This document shows positions 7,758 through 17,414 of a stretch of DNA of 52,345 nt, one piece after another. This DNA comes from Clostridia bacterium (GTDB lineage: Bacteria; Bacillota; Clostridia; Oscillospirales; CAG-272). The notes below the pieces were generated by a model that was given only the letters and a program-made list of their open reading frames with translations, ran no database searches and was not told the origin of the DNA. The stretch is taken from contig JAFQPM010000018.1 in assembly GCA_017411745.1 (NCBI GenBank), forward strand, positions 1 through 52,345, in the 5' to 3' direction. The translations under genes and the position numbers were made by a program. Every line of letters starts with the position of its first letter. The first letter of the stretch is position 1.

Positions 7758-8723
7758 ATGAAACTCAGCGTTCTTGCAAATCTTTATGGAGCAAAGCCGC
7801 TTGACGAGGCTTTGAAAATAATTACCGACCTTGGAGTTCACACCGTAGAGATCGGTGCAGGCGGCTATCCCGGAAAGGCTCATTGCAACCCTGCAGAGCT
7901 TCTTACAGACACCAAAAAATACGACGAATTTGTCGCAACCTTTAAAAAATACGACACCGAGATCTGCGCTCTCGCCTGCCACGGAAATCCCGTGCATCCC
8001 AATAAGGAGATCGCGGCTCAGTACGATAAGGATTTCAGAGAAGCAGTCCTGCTTGCCGAAAAGCTCGGAGTAGACACTATAGTTGCCTTCTCGGGCTGCC
8101 CCGGTGACTCTGAAAATTCAAAATATCCAAACTGGGTAACTTGCCCCTGGCCCGAGGATTTTCTCGCTATTCTCGATTGGCAGTGGAACGAGGTCCTCAT
8201 TCCCTATTGGAAGGAAGCTGGCGCATTCGCAAGATCTCACGGCGTACGCATAGCCTTTGAGATGCACCCCGGCTTCTGTGTCTACAATCCCGAAACTCTC
8301 TTGAAGCTCCGCGCGGCGGTTGGCGACGTGATCGGCGCAAATCTCGACCCGAGCCACTTGATCTGGCAAGGAATCGATCCCGTAGCCGCTATCCGTGAGC
8401 TTGCGGGCGCAATATATCACGTTCACGCCAAGGATACCAAGCTAGACAAATACAACACCGCGAAAAACGGCGTGCTTGACACCAAGCATTATGGCGATGA
8501 GCTCCATCGCGCATGGGTATTCCGAACGGTCGGCTACGGCAACGGCGAGACCTATTGGAGAGATCTTGTTTCAAATCTTCAGCTCTGCGGCTACGACCGC
8601 GTTCTCTCGATCGAGCACGAGGACAGCTACATGTCTATCGACGAGGGTCTTGCAAAAGCCGTAAGCTTCTTAAAGGACGTTATCATATACGACAAGAAGC
8701 CTTCAACAATGAGTTGGGCTTAA
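7758..8723 (+). CDS. Sugar phosphate isomerase/epimerase-like TIM-barrel protein
   Basis: A 321-residue AP-endonuclease-2/xylose-isomerase-like TIM barrel. Likely metal ligands are Glu in FEMHPGF, Asp and His in LDPSHLIW, His in HVHAKD and Glu in SIEHED. These enzymes isomerise, epimerise, dehydrate or cleave sugars. A GGAGG ribosome site precedes the ATG, and the gene is cotranscribed with the Gfo/Idh oxidoreductase. Oxidoreductase plus TIM-barrel pairs of this kind occur in inositol and 3-ketoglycoside pathways, including bacterial C-deglycosylation. No beta-subunit gene of the deglycosylase type is next to it, so I leave the function open. Confidence 0.88.
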   Translation: MKLSVLANLYGAKPLDEALKIITDLGVHTVEIGAGGYPGKAHCNPAELLTDTKKYDEFVATFKKYDTEICALACHGNPVHPNKEIAAQYDKDFREAVLLAEKLGVDTIVAFSGCPGDSENSKYPNWVTCPWPEDFLAILDWQWNEVLIPYWKEAGAFARSHGVRIAFEMHPGFCVYNPETLLKLRAAVGDVIGANLDPSHLIWQGIDPVAAIRELAGAIYHVHAKDTKLDKYNTAKNGVLDTKHYGDELHRAWVFRTVGYGNGETYWRDLVSNLQLCGYDRVLSIEHEDSYMSIDEGLAKAVSFLKDVIIYDKKPSTMSWA

Positions 8724-8725
8724 AT

Positions 8726-8760
8726 AAAAAACTGCTGAGTCTGTGACTCAGCAGTTTTTT
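8726..8760. terminator. Bidirectional terminator between convergent genes
   Basis: A 16-bp stem (8726-8741 with 8745-8760), loop TGT, has an A-run on one side and a T-run on the other, so it can end both the isomerase transcript and the convergent flavoprotein transcript. Confidence 0.92.
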
Positions 8761-8762
8761 AT

Positions 8763-10145
8763 TTAGTTTTTCTCTATACCACAGATATGATCTGCCACGA
8801 AAAGTCCCATCGCGCCGCTTTGAGAAAGTCCGCGCGTGATTCCGCTTCCGTCTCCGATCATATAAACTCCGTCCATGACCTCAAAATGTCCGTTGTGCTC
8901 GGGGCGAATGCTGTAATATTTATTTTCGCATCCGTAAAGCAGAGTGTCGGGGTTTGCCGTTCCGGGAGCAACCTTGTCGAGCGCGTAGATAGTCTCGATG
9001 ATATTAGTCAGCGCACGGTAAGGAAGAACTATCGAAAGGTCGCCGGGATATGCCTTCAGGGTAGGAATGACCGTGTTGGCAGCCAAACGGTGCTCGTTGG
9101 TCCTTCTTCCGCGGACGAGATCTCCAAATCTCTGAACGATAATATTGCCGTCGCCCGCAAAGTTCATATTACGCGCGATGTTCTCGGCGTATTCGGTGGG
9201 CTTGTTGAAGTTTCCGTTGAAGTGGATCGAAGAAAGGATCGCAAAATTGCAGTTCTCGGTCTTCTTTTCTGGTTCTGCGAAGCTATGTCCGTTTGCGGTA
9301 ATTACACCGTGGTTGTTCTCTGCCGAAACTATACCTCCCTGATTAAAGCAGAACATTCTGGTTCTGTCCTCAAAGGTCTTGGTCCTGCAAAGGATCTTCG
9401 GCTCGTAGATCTGCGAGGAAAACTCCTTCCAGATAATATCCTTCATTTCAACTCTTACACCGATATCGACCGAGTTGGTGTTCATCTTTATGCCAAACTT
9501 CTGGCAGAAGGTGCTGACAAACTCCGCGCCGCTTCTTCCCGTCGCGATTATGACCTTATCCGCTTCGATCGTATCCTCTGCCTTATTGGTACGAATAGAG
9601 AGCGCATATCCGTTCTCGGTTTTATCGACTGAAGTACATTCGGTTCCCGAAAGCATATTCACTCCGACCTTGGCAAGATGCTTGATAAGCGCCTGCATAG
9701 TCTTGAAATTCTTATCGGTTCCAAGATGGCGAACGTTCATATCAAGCAGACGAAGATTGTTCTGCAAGCATTTGAGCTTCAGCTCCTCGCTTGATCGGTA
9801 AAGCTCGGGATAATCGTCCGAAAAGGACTTGAGTACGTCGTCTACACCGTTTATATACGTCATCGCAAGTCTTTCGCCAAGCTCTTCGCCCATATAACCG
9901 CCGTAAGCCGTTCCGAGATTAAATTTTCCGTCGGAAAACGCGCCTGCGCCTGCGTATCCGCCCGTAATAGAGCAGATCTTACAGTGAACGCAAGCCTTAT
10001 TATGACCCGCAGGACAATGACGCTTTTCAAGCTCAAAGCCTCGCTCGATTATCGTCACGTTTATCTCGGGCTTGTTGACCTTTAACTGATAAGCAGCCAT
10101 GAGACCGCCTATACCTCCGCCTATTATCGCTACGTTAGTTTTCAT
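8763..10145 (-). CDS. FAD-dependent dehydrogenase, COG2509-like
   Basis: A 460-residue flavoprotein. The N-terminal dinucleotide motif is AIIGGGIGGLMAAYQL. A cysteine-rich patch follows (residues ~43-57: HCPAGHNKACVHCKIC), then GGYAGAGAFSDGK, a combination I associate with the uncharacterised COG2509 family. A C-terminal FAD-contact motif (YMIGDGSGITRGLSQSGAMG) completes the fold. The reaction is unknown. The four Cys residues could bind iron-sulfur or zinc, or be redox-active. The start ATG has GGAGGAG 9 bases upstream. It stands alone behind its own promoter. Confidence 0.85.
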   Translation of the reverse strand: MKTNVAIIGGGIGGLMAAYQLKVNKPEINVTIIERGFELEKRHCPAGHNKACVHCKICSITGGYAGAGAFSDGKFNLGTAYGGYMGEELGERLAMTYINGVDDVLKSFSDDYPELYRSSEELKLKCLQNNLRLLDMNVRHLGTDKNFKTMQALIKHLAKVGVNMLSGTECTSVDKTENGYALSIRTNKAEDTIEADKVIIATGRSGAEFVSTFCQKFGIKMNTNSVDIGVRVEMKDIIWKEFSSQIYEPKILCRTKTFEDRTRMFCFNQGGIVSAENNHGVITANGHSFAEPEKKTENCNFAILSSIHFNGNFNKPTEYAENIARNMNFAGDGNIIVQRFGDLVRGRRTNEHRLAANTVIPTLKAYPGDLSIVLPYRALTNIIETIYALDKVAPGTANPDTLLYGCENKYYSIRPEHNGHFEVMDGVYMIGDGSGITRGLSQSGAMGLFVADHICGIEKN

Positions 10146-10253
10146 GCACCATACTCCTCCGTCATAATAAATTTATTAATTAGATATTCTTCATGCACAA
10201 AAACAAGCGCAAAAATATTTTTTTGCGCGGTGCATATATCCTCAAACCGATTT

Positions 10254-10282
10254 ATTATACAATATAATTACGAATTTGTCAA
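10254..10282 (-). promoter_or_regulatory. Promoter for the COG2509-like flavoprotein
   Basis: On the minus strand: TTGACA (10277-10282), 17-base spacer, TATAAT (10254-10259), a perfect consensus. The ~100-base leader contains an AT-rich hairpin with GCGC at its base (about 10206-10228), which could attenuate transcription, but that is speculative. Confidence 0.85.
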
Positions 10283-10341
10283 GTGTTTTTGTGATAAATC
10301 GTCTAAATTTATATCTTATGTCAATAAAACATTTGTTTCTA

Positions 10342-10370
10342 TTGACAATTTACGAAAATTTTATTATAAT
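10342..10370 (+). promoter_or_regulatory. Promoter for the CCA-adding enzyme operon
   Basis: TTGACA (10342-10347), 17-base spacer, TATAAT (10365-10370), a perfect consensus, divergent from the flavoprotein promoter. A second TATAAT follows at 10376-10381. Confidence 0.85.
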
Positions 10371-10410
10371 TAGGATATAATATCAAGCAAAGGAGGTAGC
10401 TTTCCGCGTT

Positions 10411-11580
10411 ATGATCAAATACCCTGAAAACGTGATAAAAATAGCAAAAATACTATCTGAAAACGGCTATAAAGCATACGCAGTGGGCGGTTGCATTCGC
10501 GATGCTCTAATGGGAAAGATGCCTGCCGATTGGGATATGACCACCGACTGCCCTCCCTCAAAAATGCTTGAAATATTTGAAAATTCAGGTCTTCGCACCA
10601 TTCCGACGGGGCTTAAGCACGGAACTGTGACTGTTCTTATCGAAAACGAAGCATACGAATGTACGACCTTCAGAATTGACGGCAGCTATACCGACTCGCG
10701 CCACCCCGATAGTGTGACCTTTACTCCCGAGCTCTCCGAGGATCTGCGCCGCCGCGACTTTACGGTCAATGCAATGGCAGGAGATCCGCTTTCAAGCGAT
10801 GATATCACCGATATTTTCGGAGGCCAAGACGATATTGAAAACAAGATCATCCGCGCCGTCGGAGATCCCAAAAAAAGATTTACCGAGGACGCTTTGCGTA
10901 TTCTCCGCGCCGTAAGATTCGCAACAACGCTTGATTTTTCAATAGACGACGAAACAAAATCGGCGGCAAAATTGCTCGGTAGCCGACTCAAAGATGTCTC
11001 TGCCGAAAGAAAATCCGTGGAGCTAAAAAAAACACTTCTCTCCAAAAACGCAGACAGAGGAATATCTCTTCTTCTCGATCTTGACCTTGCAAAATACATC
11101 CACCCGTCGATAAGCTCGCCAAAAACAGCTATCTCCTCCCTGCCCAAAAGCTTTTCGACACGTCTGGCATCGCTTTTTCACGGAGTACCCAATCTTTCTG
11201 TAATGAAGCTCTCAAATGAGATAACATCACAGGTAAAATTGCTATGTGACGACGGTCTGTATGCCGAAATTACCAATTCAAGTGAGCACACCGACGTCAA
11301 GGCAAGACTTATGCTTTCAAAATACGGAGAGTTGGCAAACGACGCAGCGCTTTTGAGGGAAAATCACGAGCTATCGGCAGTTATCTCTGCCGAAAGAGCA
11401 AAAAATCCCTGCGTAAAAATATCCGACCTCGCCGTTAGCGGCAACGATCTTATAAGCATCGGAATAACTCCGAAAAGCATTGGAAGCATTATGCAGAAGC
11501 TATTGAATCTTGTAATAAAAAACCCTTCTCTCAACGAAAAGAGCAAGCTACTCTCTATTGTAGCCGAGATAAATGAATAA
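10411..11580 (+). CDS. cca: CCA tRNA nucleotidyltransferase (class II)
   Basis: A 389-residue class II polymerase-beta-like nucleotidyltransferase. The head domain shows AVGGCIRDALMG (residues ~22-33) and the metal-binding DWDMTT (~40-45). These are followed by the RRDFTVNAMA motif (~113-122) and the EDALRILRAVRFA motif (~155-167) typical of CCA-adding and poly(A) enzymes. It adds or repairs the CCA end of tRNAs. No HD domain is evident. The Shine-Dalgarno GGAGG lies 14 bases from the ATG, longer than usual, but no better in-frame start exists. It shares an operon with the next small membrane protein gene. Confidence 0.93.
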   Translation: MIKYPENVIKIAKILSENGYKAYAVGGCIRDALMGKMPADWDMTTDCPPSKMLEIFENSGLRTIPTGLKHGTVTVLIENEAYECTTFRIDGSYTDSRHPDSVTFTPELSEDLRRRDFTVNAMAGDPLSSDDITDIFGGQDDIENKIIRAVGDPKKRFTEDALRILRAVRFATTLDFSIDDETKSAAKLLGSRLKDVSAERKSVELKKTLLSKNADRGISLLLDLDLAKYIHPSISSPKTAISSLPKSFSTRLASLFHGVPNLSVMKLSNEITSQVKLLCDDGLYAEITNSSEHTDVKARLMLSKYGELANDAALLRENHELSAVISAERAKNPCVKISDLAVSGNDLISIGITPKSIGSIMQKLLNLVIKNPSLNEKSKLLSIVAEINE

Positions 11581-11591
11581 AGGAAAATAAA

Positions 11592-12131
11592 ATGTATATC
11601 TATCAAAAAAAGATACAGCCGAAAAATACGGCGGCAAAGATAACCTCCGCGCTCTGTCTTCTCTGCGGAGCTGCATTGCTCATACTCGCGCAAGCGGGAT
11701 ATATAGCCATACCGATCTTGGCTCAACTGCTCGGTATTATTCTTTGGGTCGCATCGATATATATAGCGTCATCGTATCTTCTTCGCAATTACACCTACTC
11801 CGTTCAGATAAACAGCATAGAGGATGATGATCTGACACTTGCCGAACGGTACGACCTCGTCATCTACGAAAACAGAGGAAAAAAGAGTGTAAAGGTCTGT
11901 CACGTTGAAATGCGGGACGTAACGAATATAATAAAAATAACTCCCCAAAGCAAGAAAAACGGCAAAAATAAAGACGTGAAGCGCTTCATTTACAACACGC
12001 AGTTCGCGGCAAATCAAAAGATCGAAATACTCGCAAAAATCAGCGGCGAGGACTATTCAATAATCGTGACATACGATGAAGACCTTCTATCTGTTCTTCA
12101 TAAAATACACAGTAACGATTCACTGTATTAA
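11592..12131 (+). CDS. Small membrane protein of unknown function
   Basis: A 179-residue protein I do not recognise. Two closely spaced hydrophobic segments (about residues 18-37 and 42-62) form a likely hairpin in the membrane. A cytoplasmic, Lys-rich domain of about 110 residues follows with alternating beta-like stretches. It starts 11 bases after the CCA-enzyme stop with AAAGGA as ribosome site, so it is co-transcribed with it. The architecture (two helices then a small beta domain) resembles PH-like or DUF membrane proteins, but that is only a shape argument. Confidence 0.75.
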   Translation: MYIYQKKIQPKNTAAKITSALCLLCGAALLILAQAGYIAIPILAQLLGIILWVASIYIASSYLLRNYTYSVQINSIEDDDLTLAERYDLVIYENRGKKSVKVCHVEMRDVTNIIKITPQSKKNGKNKDVKRFIYNTQFAANQKIEILAKISGEDYSIIVTYDEDLLSVLHKIHSNDSLY

Positions 12132-12169
12132 ACACAAAAGTAAACCGAAAAATAGTTTATCATAAATAT

Positions 12170-12206
12170 AAAAAACGGCAGAATTTTACAATTTCTGTCG
12201 TTTTTT
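12170..12206. terminator. Bidirectional terminator between convergent genes
   Basis: An 8-bp stem with one G-U pair (12176-12183 with 12193-12200) is flanked by an A-run and a T-run, serving the plus-strand cca operon and the minus-strand M50 gene. Confidence 0.8.
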
Positions 12207-12228
12207 TATAAATTTAGATTTAATTATT

Positions 12229-13371
12229 TTACTGCATCAAATTAAACTTATTCTCTGCTATCTGCATTAGCTCTCTCTCAGATTCAATATCCTGCAAATA
12301 AGGGTAGTTCTTGGCAACATTTTCAAATTCTTTATTGATTGTTTCAGCTTTTGCGGTATCATTTTCAAAGAGTAGAGCAAGTACATACTCCGTACGTAGT
12401 ATCGACGGGAAACGCCTCATTGCCTTCATAAATTTCTTTCGCTCCTTGGTCATCATATTTTCGATGACCTCGTTGCGATTTTTTCCAATTAACTCAATGT
12501 AAATTCTATCGCACATCATAATATTACGGTGAATTCCCACTATTCCGCTATCAATATCAAGAAAGTGCGCCATAAGAGCATCAGCTTCTTCAAATTTTTC
12601 TTCATCCATAAGTCTGCTACAGGCAAACACACCAAGGGTTGCCACCATACTGTTTTTCATGGCTTCATCTGTCGGAACGGTGAACCATTCAGCAGGCATA
12701 TCTTTAAGGCGAATACCTTTTGAATTTTGTTCATTCACTTTAAGCTGAATCCAAAATGCCTTAACTGCTTCTTTATTTTTTGATAAGGCAAAAGCGTTAT
12801 ATCCGTCGTTATCAATCGTTCCCGTACGCATTGGTATGCCGTTCAACATAGCACTCATCAATCCTATTATAGCAAAAATAAAAAGAAGCGGGGAAAGAAA
12901 CGGTATATCACCGCAAATTAAATAGATCATTAAGAACAGGACGCTAAAAATGATATTGATAAGCGATCCGCCAAGGTTATACAATACAAGCGGTATTTTT
13001 CCGTCCTTCAGATCAGGTGGAGTCATAAGGCATTGACCGACAGTTCCTGCTATTGTCATTCGTTTTAATTTCAATTTTCCATTTTCCTTCATCCACATAA
13101 AAGATCCAATACGGAAAGAACTAAACTTATATCCGGTCAGCAGTCCAAATATAAGATGTCCTGCTTCGTGAACGATCACGTGAAAGAAAAACGCAACGTA
13201 TATACCGAGTAACAACCCTGCAAAAGACAGGAGCTCTTGATATGACGATGTACCGGCATTATATTTATCAAGATAAAAAACTATAATGATTCCGCAAATT
13301 ACTCCAATAAGTATCGCAAAGACAAAACCTATGTACTGTTGCCAATTTGTTTTTTTCTTTGATTTCTTCAT
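12229..13371 (-). CDS. Membrane metalloprotease of the M50 (site-2 protease) family
   Basis: A 380-residue protein. The zinc motif HEAGH is at residues 68-72 inside a hydrophobic segment. A second hydrophobic group (~130-180) leads to NDGYN (about residues 185-189), standing in for the third-ligand Asp motif of the family. The remaining ~190 residues are soluble and helical, without a PDZ domain that I can see. M50 enzymes cut within membranes or process peptides and regulators. It is flanked by an unrelated lipoprotein/gyrA operon and appears to be a single gene. A+T content is higher than in the neighbouring gyrase genes. Substrate unknown. Confidence 0.85.
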   Translation of the reverse strand: MKKSKKKTNWQQYIGFVFAILIGVICGIIIVFYLDKYNAGTSSYQELLSFAGLLLGIYVAFFFHVIVHEAGHLIFGLLTGYKFSSFRIGSFMWMKENGKLKLKRMTIAGTVGQCLMTPPDLKDGKIPLVLYNLGGSLINIIFSVLFLMIYLICGDIPFLSPLLFIFAIIGLMSAMLNGIPMRTGTIDNDGYNAFALSKNKEAVKAFWIQLKVNEQNSKGIRLKDMPAEWFTVPTDEAMKNSMVATLGVFACSRLMDEEKFEEADALMAHFLDIDSGIVGIHRNIMMCDRIYIELIGKNRNEVIENMMTKERKKFMKAMRRFPSILRTEYVLALLFENDTAKAETINKEFENVAKNYPYLQDIESERELMQIAENKFNLMQ

Positions 13372-13510
13372 AATAAATTTTACCTTTTTAATTTTACTTT
13401 TCTTTAAAAAATTTAAATATTTCTTATCATATATCGGGGGGATTGCTCATGCTATAAGAAAGGTTTGAAATAATGCAAGTAAACAGGCCCGCGCTATACG
13501 ATCCAAATCT

Positions 13511-13539
13511 ATTATAACACAAATCGGCAGAGAAAACAA
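13511..13539 (-). promoter_or_regulatory. Possible promoter for the M50 protease, inside the upstream terminator
   Basis: On the minus strand: TTGTTT (13534-13539), 17-base spacer, TATAAT (13511-13516). The -35 box sits in the loop side of the preceding terminator hairpin. The leader to the ATG at 13371 is about 130 bases, with no other feature I can name. Confidence 0.45.
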
Positions 13540-13551
13540 TCTCTCTGCCGA
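13524..13551 (-). terminator. Terminator after the gyrA-lipoprotein transcript
   Basis: A 9-bp stem (13524-13532 with 13543-13551) with a 10-base loop lies 45 bases after the lipoprotein stop. The T-run behind it is weak. Confidence 0.6.
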
Positions 13552-13595
13552 AGTTTGCAAACATCCTTACAAAAAATACGTAAGGTCAGTTTTTA

Positions 13596-14216
13596 TTAAT
13601 AGGTAGGCGAATCCAAAAACCAATCGCCGTTCTCATACACGAACGTAAGATCGACGGTGCGGCGTTTAGGATCCTTTAAGGTATAGCTCTCTATCGATAC
13701 GGTCACGTATTTGGAATTCGAGGGCTTAACGATCTCCATGGTCGAATAATCATATATACGCTCGGATAGAGAAAACTCACCTGCGTTGATATTCTGATAC
13801 AACCATTCCGTATTATCATAAAAGCGAACGTACGCGTTCGAATCGTTTACCATAATTCCGTCGAAAGCGCTTTCGTAAAGCTCGGAAAGATATTCGTCTG
13901 AAAAGATCTTATCTGCTGCCGCCTTAATATCGTCAATACTAAGATATTCCGAATTATCAAGCAATACCTTATTGTATCCCGAAACCTTGTCGTTATAATA
14001 AACCATCTGTCTTTCCGACAGCTCACCGTCTCTTCTGTAGATTGGAAGACCCGTGCCGAAAAATATAATGTTAAGCTCCTTGGATTCCTCAATAAGATAT
14101 ACGAATCTCTCGTTCACGTCTTCTATATTCGGCGCCTTTCCCGAGCAGGAGCTCAAGGTGACGGTTGCCGAAAATACAAGTAAAAAAGAGATTATACCGA
14201 TAAATATTTTTTTCAT
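13596..14216 (-). CDS. Predicted lipoprotein of unknown function, downstream of gyrA
   Basis: A 206-residue product with a typical lipoprotein signal: MKK start, hydrophobic core, lipobox LSSC (Cys about residue 24). The mature part is mixed alpha/beta with many Tyr and acidic residues (for example VNERFVYLIEESKELN) and shows no motif I know. It begins only 21 bases after the gyrA stop and is followed by a terminator, so it is probably the last gene of the gyrase transcript. Linkage to gyrA need not imply a shared job. Confidence 0.8.
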   Translation of the reverse strand: MKKIFIGIISFLLVFSATVTLSSCSGKAPNIEDVNERFVYLIEESKELNIIFFGTGLPIYRRDGELSERQMVYYNDKVSGYNKVLLDNSEYLSIDDIKAAADKIFSDEYLSELYESAFDGIMVNDSNAYVRFYDNTEWLYQNINAGEFSLSERIYDYSTMEIVKPSNSKYVTVSIESYTLKDPKRRTVDLTFVYENGDWFLDSPTY

Positions 14217-14237
14217 AAAAAACCTGCTATCGAAATA

Positions 14238-16784
14238 TTATTCCTCGGTCGTCTGAGCTTCGGTCGCATTTTCTATACCTGCGTTCTCAACAACCTCGGT
14301 ATTTTCTTCAGAGCCCTCTTCCTCGGTCTTTTCTTCCTTTGCCGTCTTTGTGACGTTGACGAGCTTCTGACCCTCTTCAAGTCTCATCATAATTACGCCC
14401 GACGCAGTTCTCGAATATACGGAAACACCGCTTGCAGGAGTTCTTATAATAATACCCGAATCAGTGATCATCATAATATCGTCTTCATCGTCGACTGCAA
14501 TAATGCCCGCAAGCAGACCGGTCTTATCGGTAAGGTTATGACAGATGACACCGCCGCCACCGCGATTCTTCATAAGTCTGAAGTCATCGAAATCGGTTCT
14601 CTTACCAAATCCGTTCTCGGTTACGGTCAAGAGCTTCTTGTCATCCTCTACGTTAACGACACCGACTACGTAGTCATCACCCTTAAGTCTGATACCGCGT
14701 ACGCCGCGCGCACTTCTTCCCATGGGACGAACGTTAGCTTCGTCGAATCTGACCGCATTACCCTCTCTCGTTGCGAGAATAAGCTCGTTTTCACCGTTTG
14801 TCTTGGTAACGAACAAAAGCTCGTCTCCCTCATCAAGATTGATAGCGATCTTACCGCCCTTGCGCTGATATTCATACTCAGAAAGCAGAGTCTTCTTGAT
14901 AACACCCTGTCTTGTGACCATAGTCAGATACTCGCCCTCGGTAAATTCGTTCACGCTTATCATAGCCGTGACCTTTTCACCGTTTGAAAGAGCAAGCAGA
15001 TTTACTATATTCGATCCCTTAGCGGTTCTCGACGCCTCGGGTATCTGGAATCCGCGCAGAGCCTGTACGCGACCAGTATTTGTAAAGAACAAAAGCGTTG
15101 AGTGGCTGAATACGACCTCAACTCGCTCGATAAAGTCCTCGTCTCTGGTCGCCATTGCGGTAATTCCCTTACCGCCTCTGTGCTGAGCCGAATATGTGTC
15201 GGAGGGCAAGCGCTTGATATATCCGGCGCGAGTCATAGTGATAACACAGTTATGCTTCTCTATCATATCCTCAAGATCGATGTCGTCGATCGCCTGCTCT
15301 ATCTTCGTACGGCGCTCGTCGGCATATTTTCTCTTGATCTCAAGCATTTCTTCCTTGATGATATCTTTTATCTTGTTTTCATCGGCAAGTATGCCCTTAA
15401 GCTCACAAATAAGAGCGTGAAGTCTGTCGAGCTCGTCCTCTATCTTCTGTCTTTCCATACCAGTAAGACGTCCGAGAGTCATCTCTACGATCGCCTGAGC
15501 CTGAATATCGGTAAGACCAAATCTCTCTATCAAAGTTGCCTTCGACGCGTTGATAGACTCAGATGTCTTCATTATCTCAACGATCTCATCTATATTATCA
15601 AGAGCTATCTTGTATCCCTCGTAAATGTGAGCTCTTGCCTTTGCCTTTTCGAGATCGTATTCGGTCCTTTTGCGAATAACGGACTTCTGATGCTCAATGT
15701 AGTAATCAAGGATCTGTGCAAGATTAAGTACCTTAGGCTCCTGACCAACGACAGCCAAGAAGTTCGCCGAGCAGGTATCCTGCATCTGCGTATATTTGTA
15801 AAGCTGATTAAGGATTATCTGACCGTTAGCATCTCTCTTATATTCAATAACGATCCTCATACCATCTCTGCCTGACTCGTCGCGAAGATCGGTTATTCCT
15901 TCAATTCTCTTTTCCTTAACCAGATTTGCAATAGCCTCACAAAGCATAGACTTATTTACCATGTAAGGTATTTCGGTCACGATAATTCTATGATTTTCTT
16001 CCTCGACCTCTGCCTTTGCGCGAACTACTATACGGCCCTTACCAGTGGTATAAGCGTCCATAATACCCGTAGTACCGTGGATAGTTGCGCTCGTGGGGAA
16101 ATCGGGACCCTTGATAAATTGCATAATATCAAGGATAGAGCACTCGGGGTTTTCCATACGGTAAATAGTACCGTCGATGACTTCTCCGAGATTGTGGGGA
16201 GGTACGTTAGTAGCCATACCTACCGCAATACCGACAGATCCGTTTACCAAAAAGTTCGGGAAACGCGAGGGAAGCACGCTAGGCTCACGAAGTCTGTTAT
16301 CAAAGTTAGGAACGAAAGTAACGACCTCTTTTTCAAGATCGCGAGTCATCTCGTCAGCAATCTTGTCAAGTCTTGCCTCGGTATAACGGTATGCTGCAGG
16401 AGGGTCACCGTCCACAGAACCGAAGTTTCCGTGTCCTTCAACAAGGGGATAACGAAGCGAGAAGGGCTGCGCCATACGCACCATAGTACCGTATACCGAG
16501 CTATCACCATGAGGATGATAACGTCCGAGAACGTTACCAACGGTAGTAGCGGATTTACGGAAGGGCTTATCGTGAGTCAGATGATCCTCGTACATCGCAT
16601 AGATAACTCTTCTCTGTCCGGGCTTCATACCGTCTCTTACGTCGGGCAAAGCTCTCGACATAATTACAGACATAGAGTACTCGATAAAGGACTTCTTGAC
16701 CTCTTTCTCCATATTTATGTCAACGATCTTCTGATTTTCAAATAAGTAAACGTCGTTGTCGTGCTTGTTCTTATCGATTGCCAT
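14238..16784 (-). CDS. gyrA: DNA gyrase subunit A
   Basis: An 848-residue type IIA topoisomerase subunit that cuts and rejoins DNA, and with GyrB introduces negative supercoils. The breakage-reunion domain shows [17 protein letters not shown] and the catalytic Tyr134 in AAYRYTE. The quinolone region reads [17 protein letters not shown]. By gap-free spacing to Tyr134, Ser95 matches E. coli Ser83 and Gly99 matches E. coli Asp87. The C-terminal beta-pinwheel has a GyrA box, QHRGGKG, which supports gyrase rather than topoisomerase IV. An acidic Glu-rich tail of about 35 residues ends the protein. The start ATG follows AAAGGAA. It is separated from gyrB by mreC and mreD. Confidence 0.97.
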   Translation of the reverse strand: MAIDKNKHDNDVYLFENQKIVDINMEKEVKKSFIEYSMSVIMSRALPDVRDGMKPGQRRVIYAMYEDHLTHDKPFRKSATTVGNVLGRYHPHGDSSVYGTMVRMAQPFSLRYPLVEGHGNFGSVDGDPPAAYRYTEARLDKIADEMTRDLEKEVVTFVPNFDNRLREPSVLPSRFPNFLVNGSVGIAVGMATNVPPHNLGEVIDGTIYRMENPECSILDIMQFIKGPDFPTSATIHGTTGIMDAYTTGKGRIVVRAKAEVEEENHRIIVTEIPYMVNKSMLCEAIANLVKEKRIEGITDLRDESGRDGMRIVIEYKRDANGQIILNQLYKYTQMQDTCSANFLAVVGQEPKVLNLAQILDYYIEHQKSVIRKRTEYDLEKAKARAHIYEGYKIALDNIDEIVEIMKTSESINASKATLIERFGLTDIQAQAIVEMTLGRLTGMERQKIEDELDRLHALICELKGILADENKIKDIIKEEMLEIKRKYADERRTKIEQAIDDIDLEDMIEKHNCVITMTRAGYIKRLPSDTYSAQHRGGKGITAMATRDEDFIERVEVVFSHSTLLFFTNTGRVQALRGFQIPEASRTAKGSNIVNLLALSNGEKVTAMISVNEFTEGEYLTMVTRQGVIKKTLLSEYEYQRKGGKIAINLDEGDELLFVTKTNGENELILATREGNAVRFDEANVRPMGRSARGVRGIRLKGDDYVVGVVNVEDDKKLLTVTENGFGKRTDFDDFRLMKNRGGGGVICHNLTDKTGLLAGIIAVDDEDDIMMITDSGIIIRTPASGVSVYSRTASGVIMMRLEEGQKLVNVTKTAKEEKTEEEGSEENTEVVENAGIENATEAQTTEE

Positions 16785-16827
16785 TGAACAAATTCCTTTC
16801 TTTCCAAAAGACAGATTTTAAATAAGA

Positions 16828-17391
16828 TCAATTAAAATTTCGTCTTTTTCGTTTGTCCTTTCCTTTGAATAACGTATAAATTCCAAATGTTAACGCGTAT
16901 GCAGGTATCGCACACACTAAAAATGCAAAATACTCGGGTATAAGTATCTTTGTTATGATCTGTCCGAGCAAAAAGCTCTCTGAAAACAGACCGTAATATA
17001 TTGCCGTGGATATTTCAAGTAAAATTCCCGCGATAATAGAGTAGATCATAAACGATGGAAGATTTTTTGAAAGAAACCAACCTACCACAGCTCCGCATAA
17101 ATATCCGCAAAACGTATAAAGCAGAGGAGCAAGTGAAGCGCCGACTCCTCCGAGAATACCCATAAGAGCGCCCGCATAAATACCAGATATTGCTCCGGCT
17201 TTTCTTCCAAAAATAAATCCGACAGCGCAAACGATAGATAACGTCAGCGCCGGAGTGCTTCCAAACAATGAAAGACATGTGGTCTGGAGCACTGTAAGGA
17301 AAAATATCAATACCGAAAAAACGAGAGTATATGCAACTATGCTTTTTACATTAAAGCTTTCGTTGCTATTGCTATCTTTAATTCTCGCCAT
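16828..17391 (-). CDS. mreD: Rod shape-determining membrane protein MreD
   Basis: A 187-residue, strongly hydrophobic protein with five or six membrane segments and a Lys/Arg-rich C-terminus (GKDKRKRR), matching MreD in length and pattern. The conserved region near GRKAGAISGIYAGALMG is typical. MreD works with MreC and MreB in the elongasome that directs sidewall peptidoglycan synthesis. It begins 23 bases after mreC with a GGAGGTT ribosome site, confirming the mreCD pair. gyrA follows 43 bases later, so gyrA may be read from the same transcript. Confidence 0.9.
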   Translation of the reverse strand: MARIKDSNSNESFNVKSIVAYTLVFSVLIFFLTVLQTTCLSLFGSTPALTLSIVCAVGFIFGRKAGAISGIYAGALMGILGGVGASLAPLLYTFCGYLCGAVVGWFLSKNLPSFMIYSIIAGILLEISTAIYYGLFSESFLLGQIITKILIPEYFAFLVCAIPAYALTFGIYTLFKGKDKRKRRNFN

Positions 17392-17414
17392 TTAATAACC
17401 TCCGCAATCGAAGA

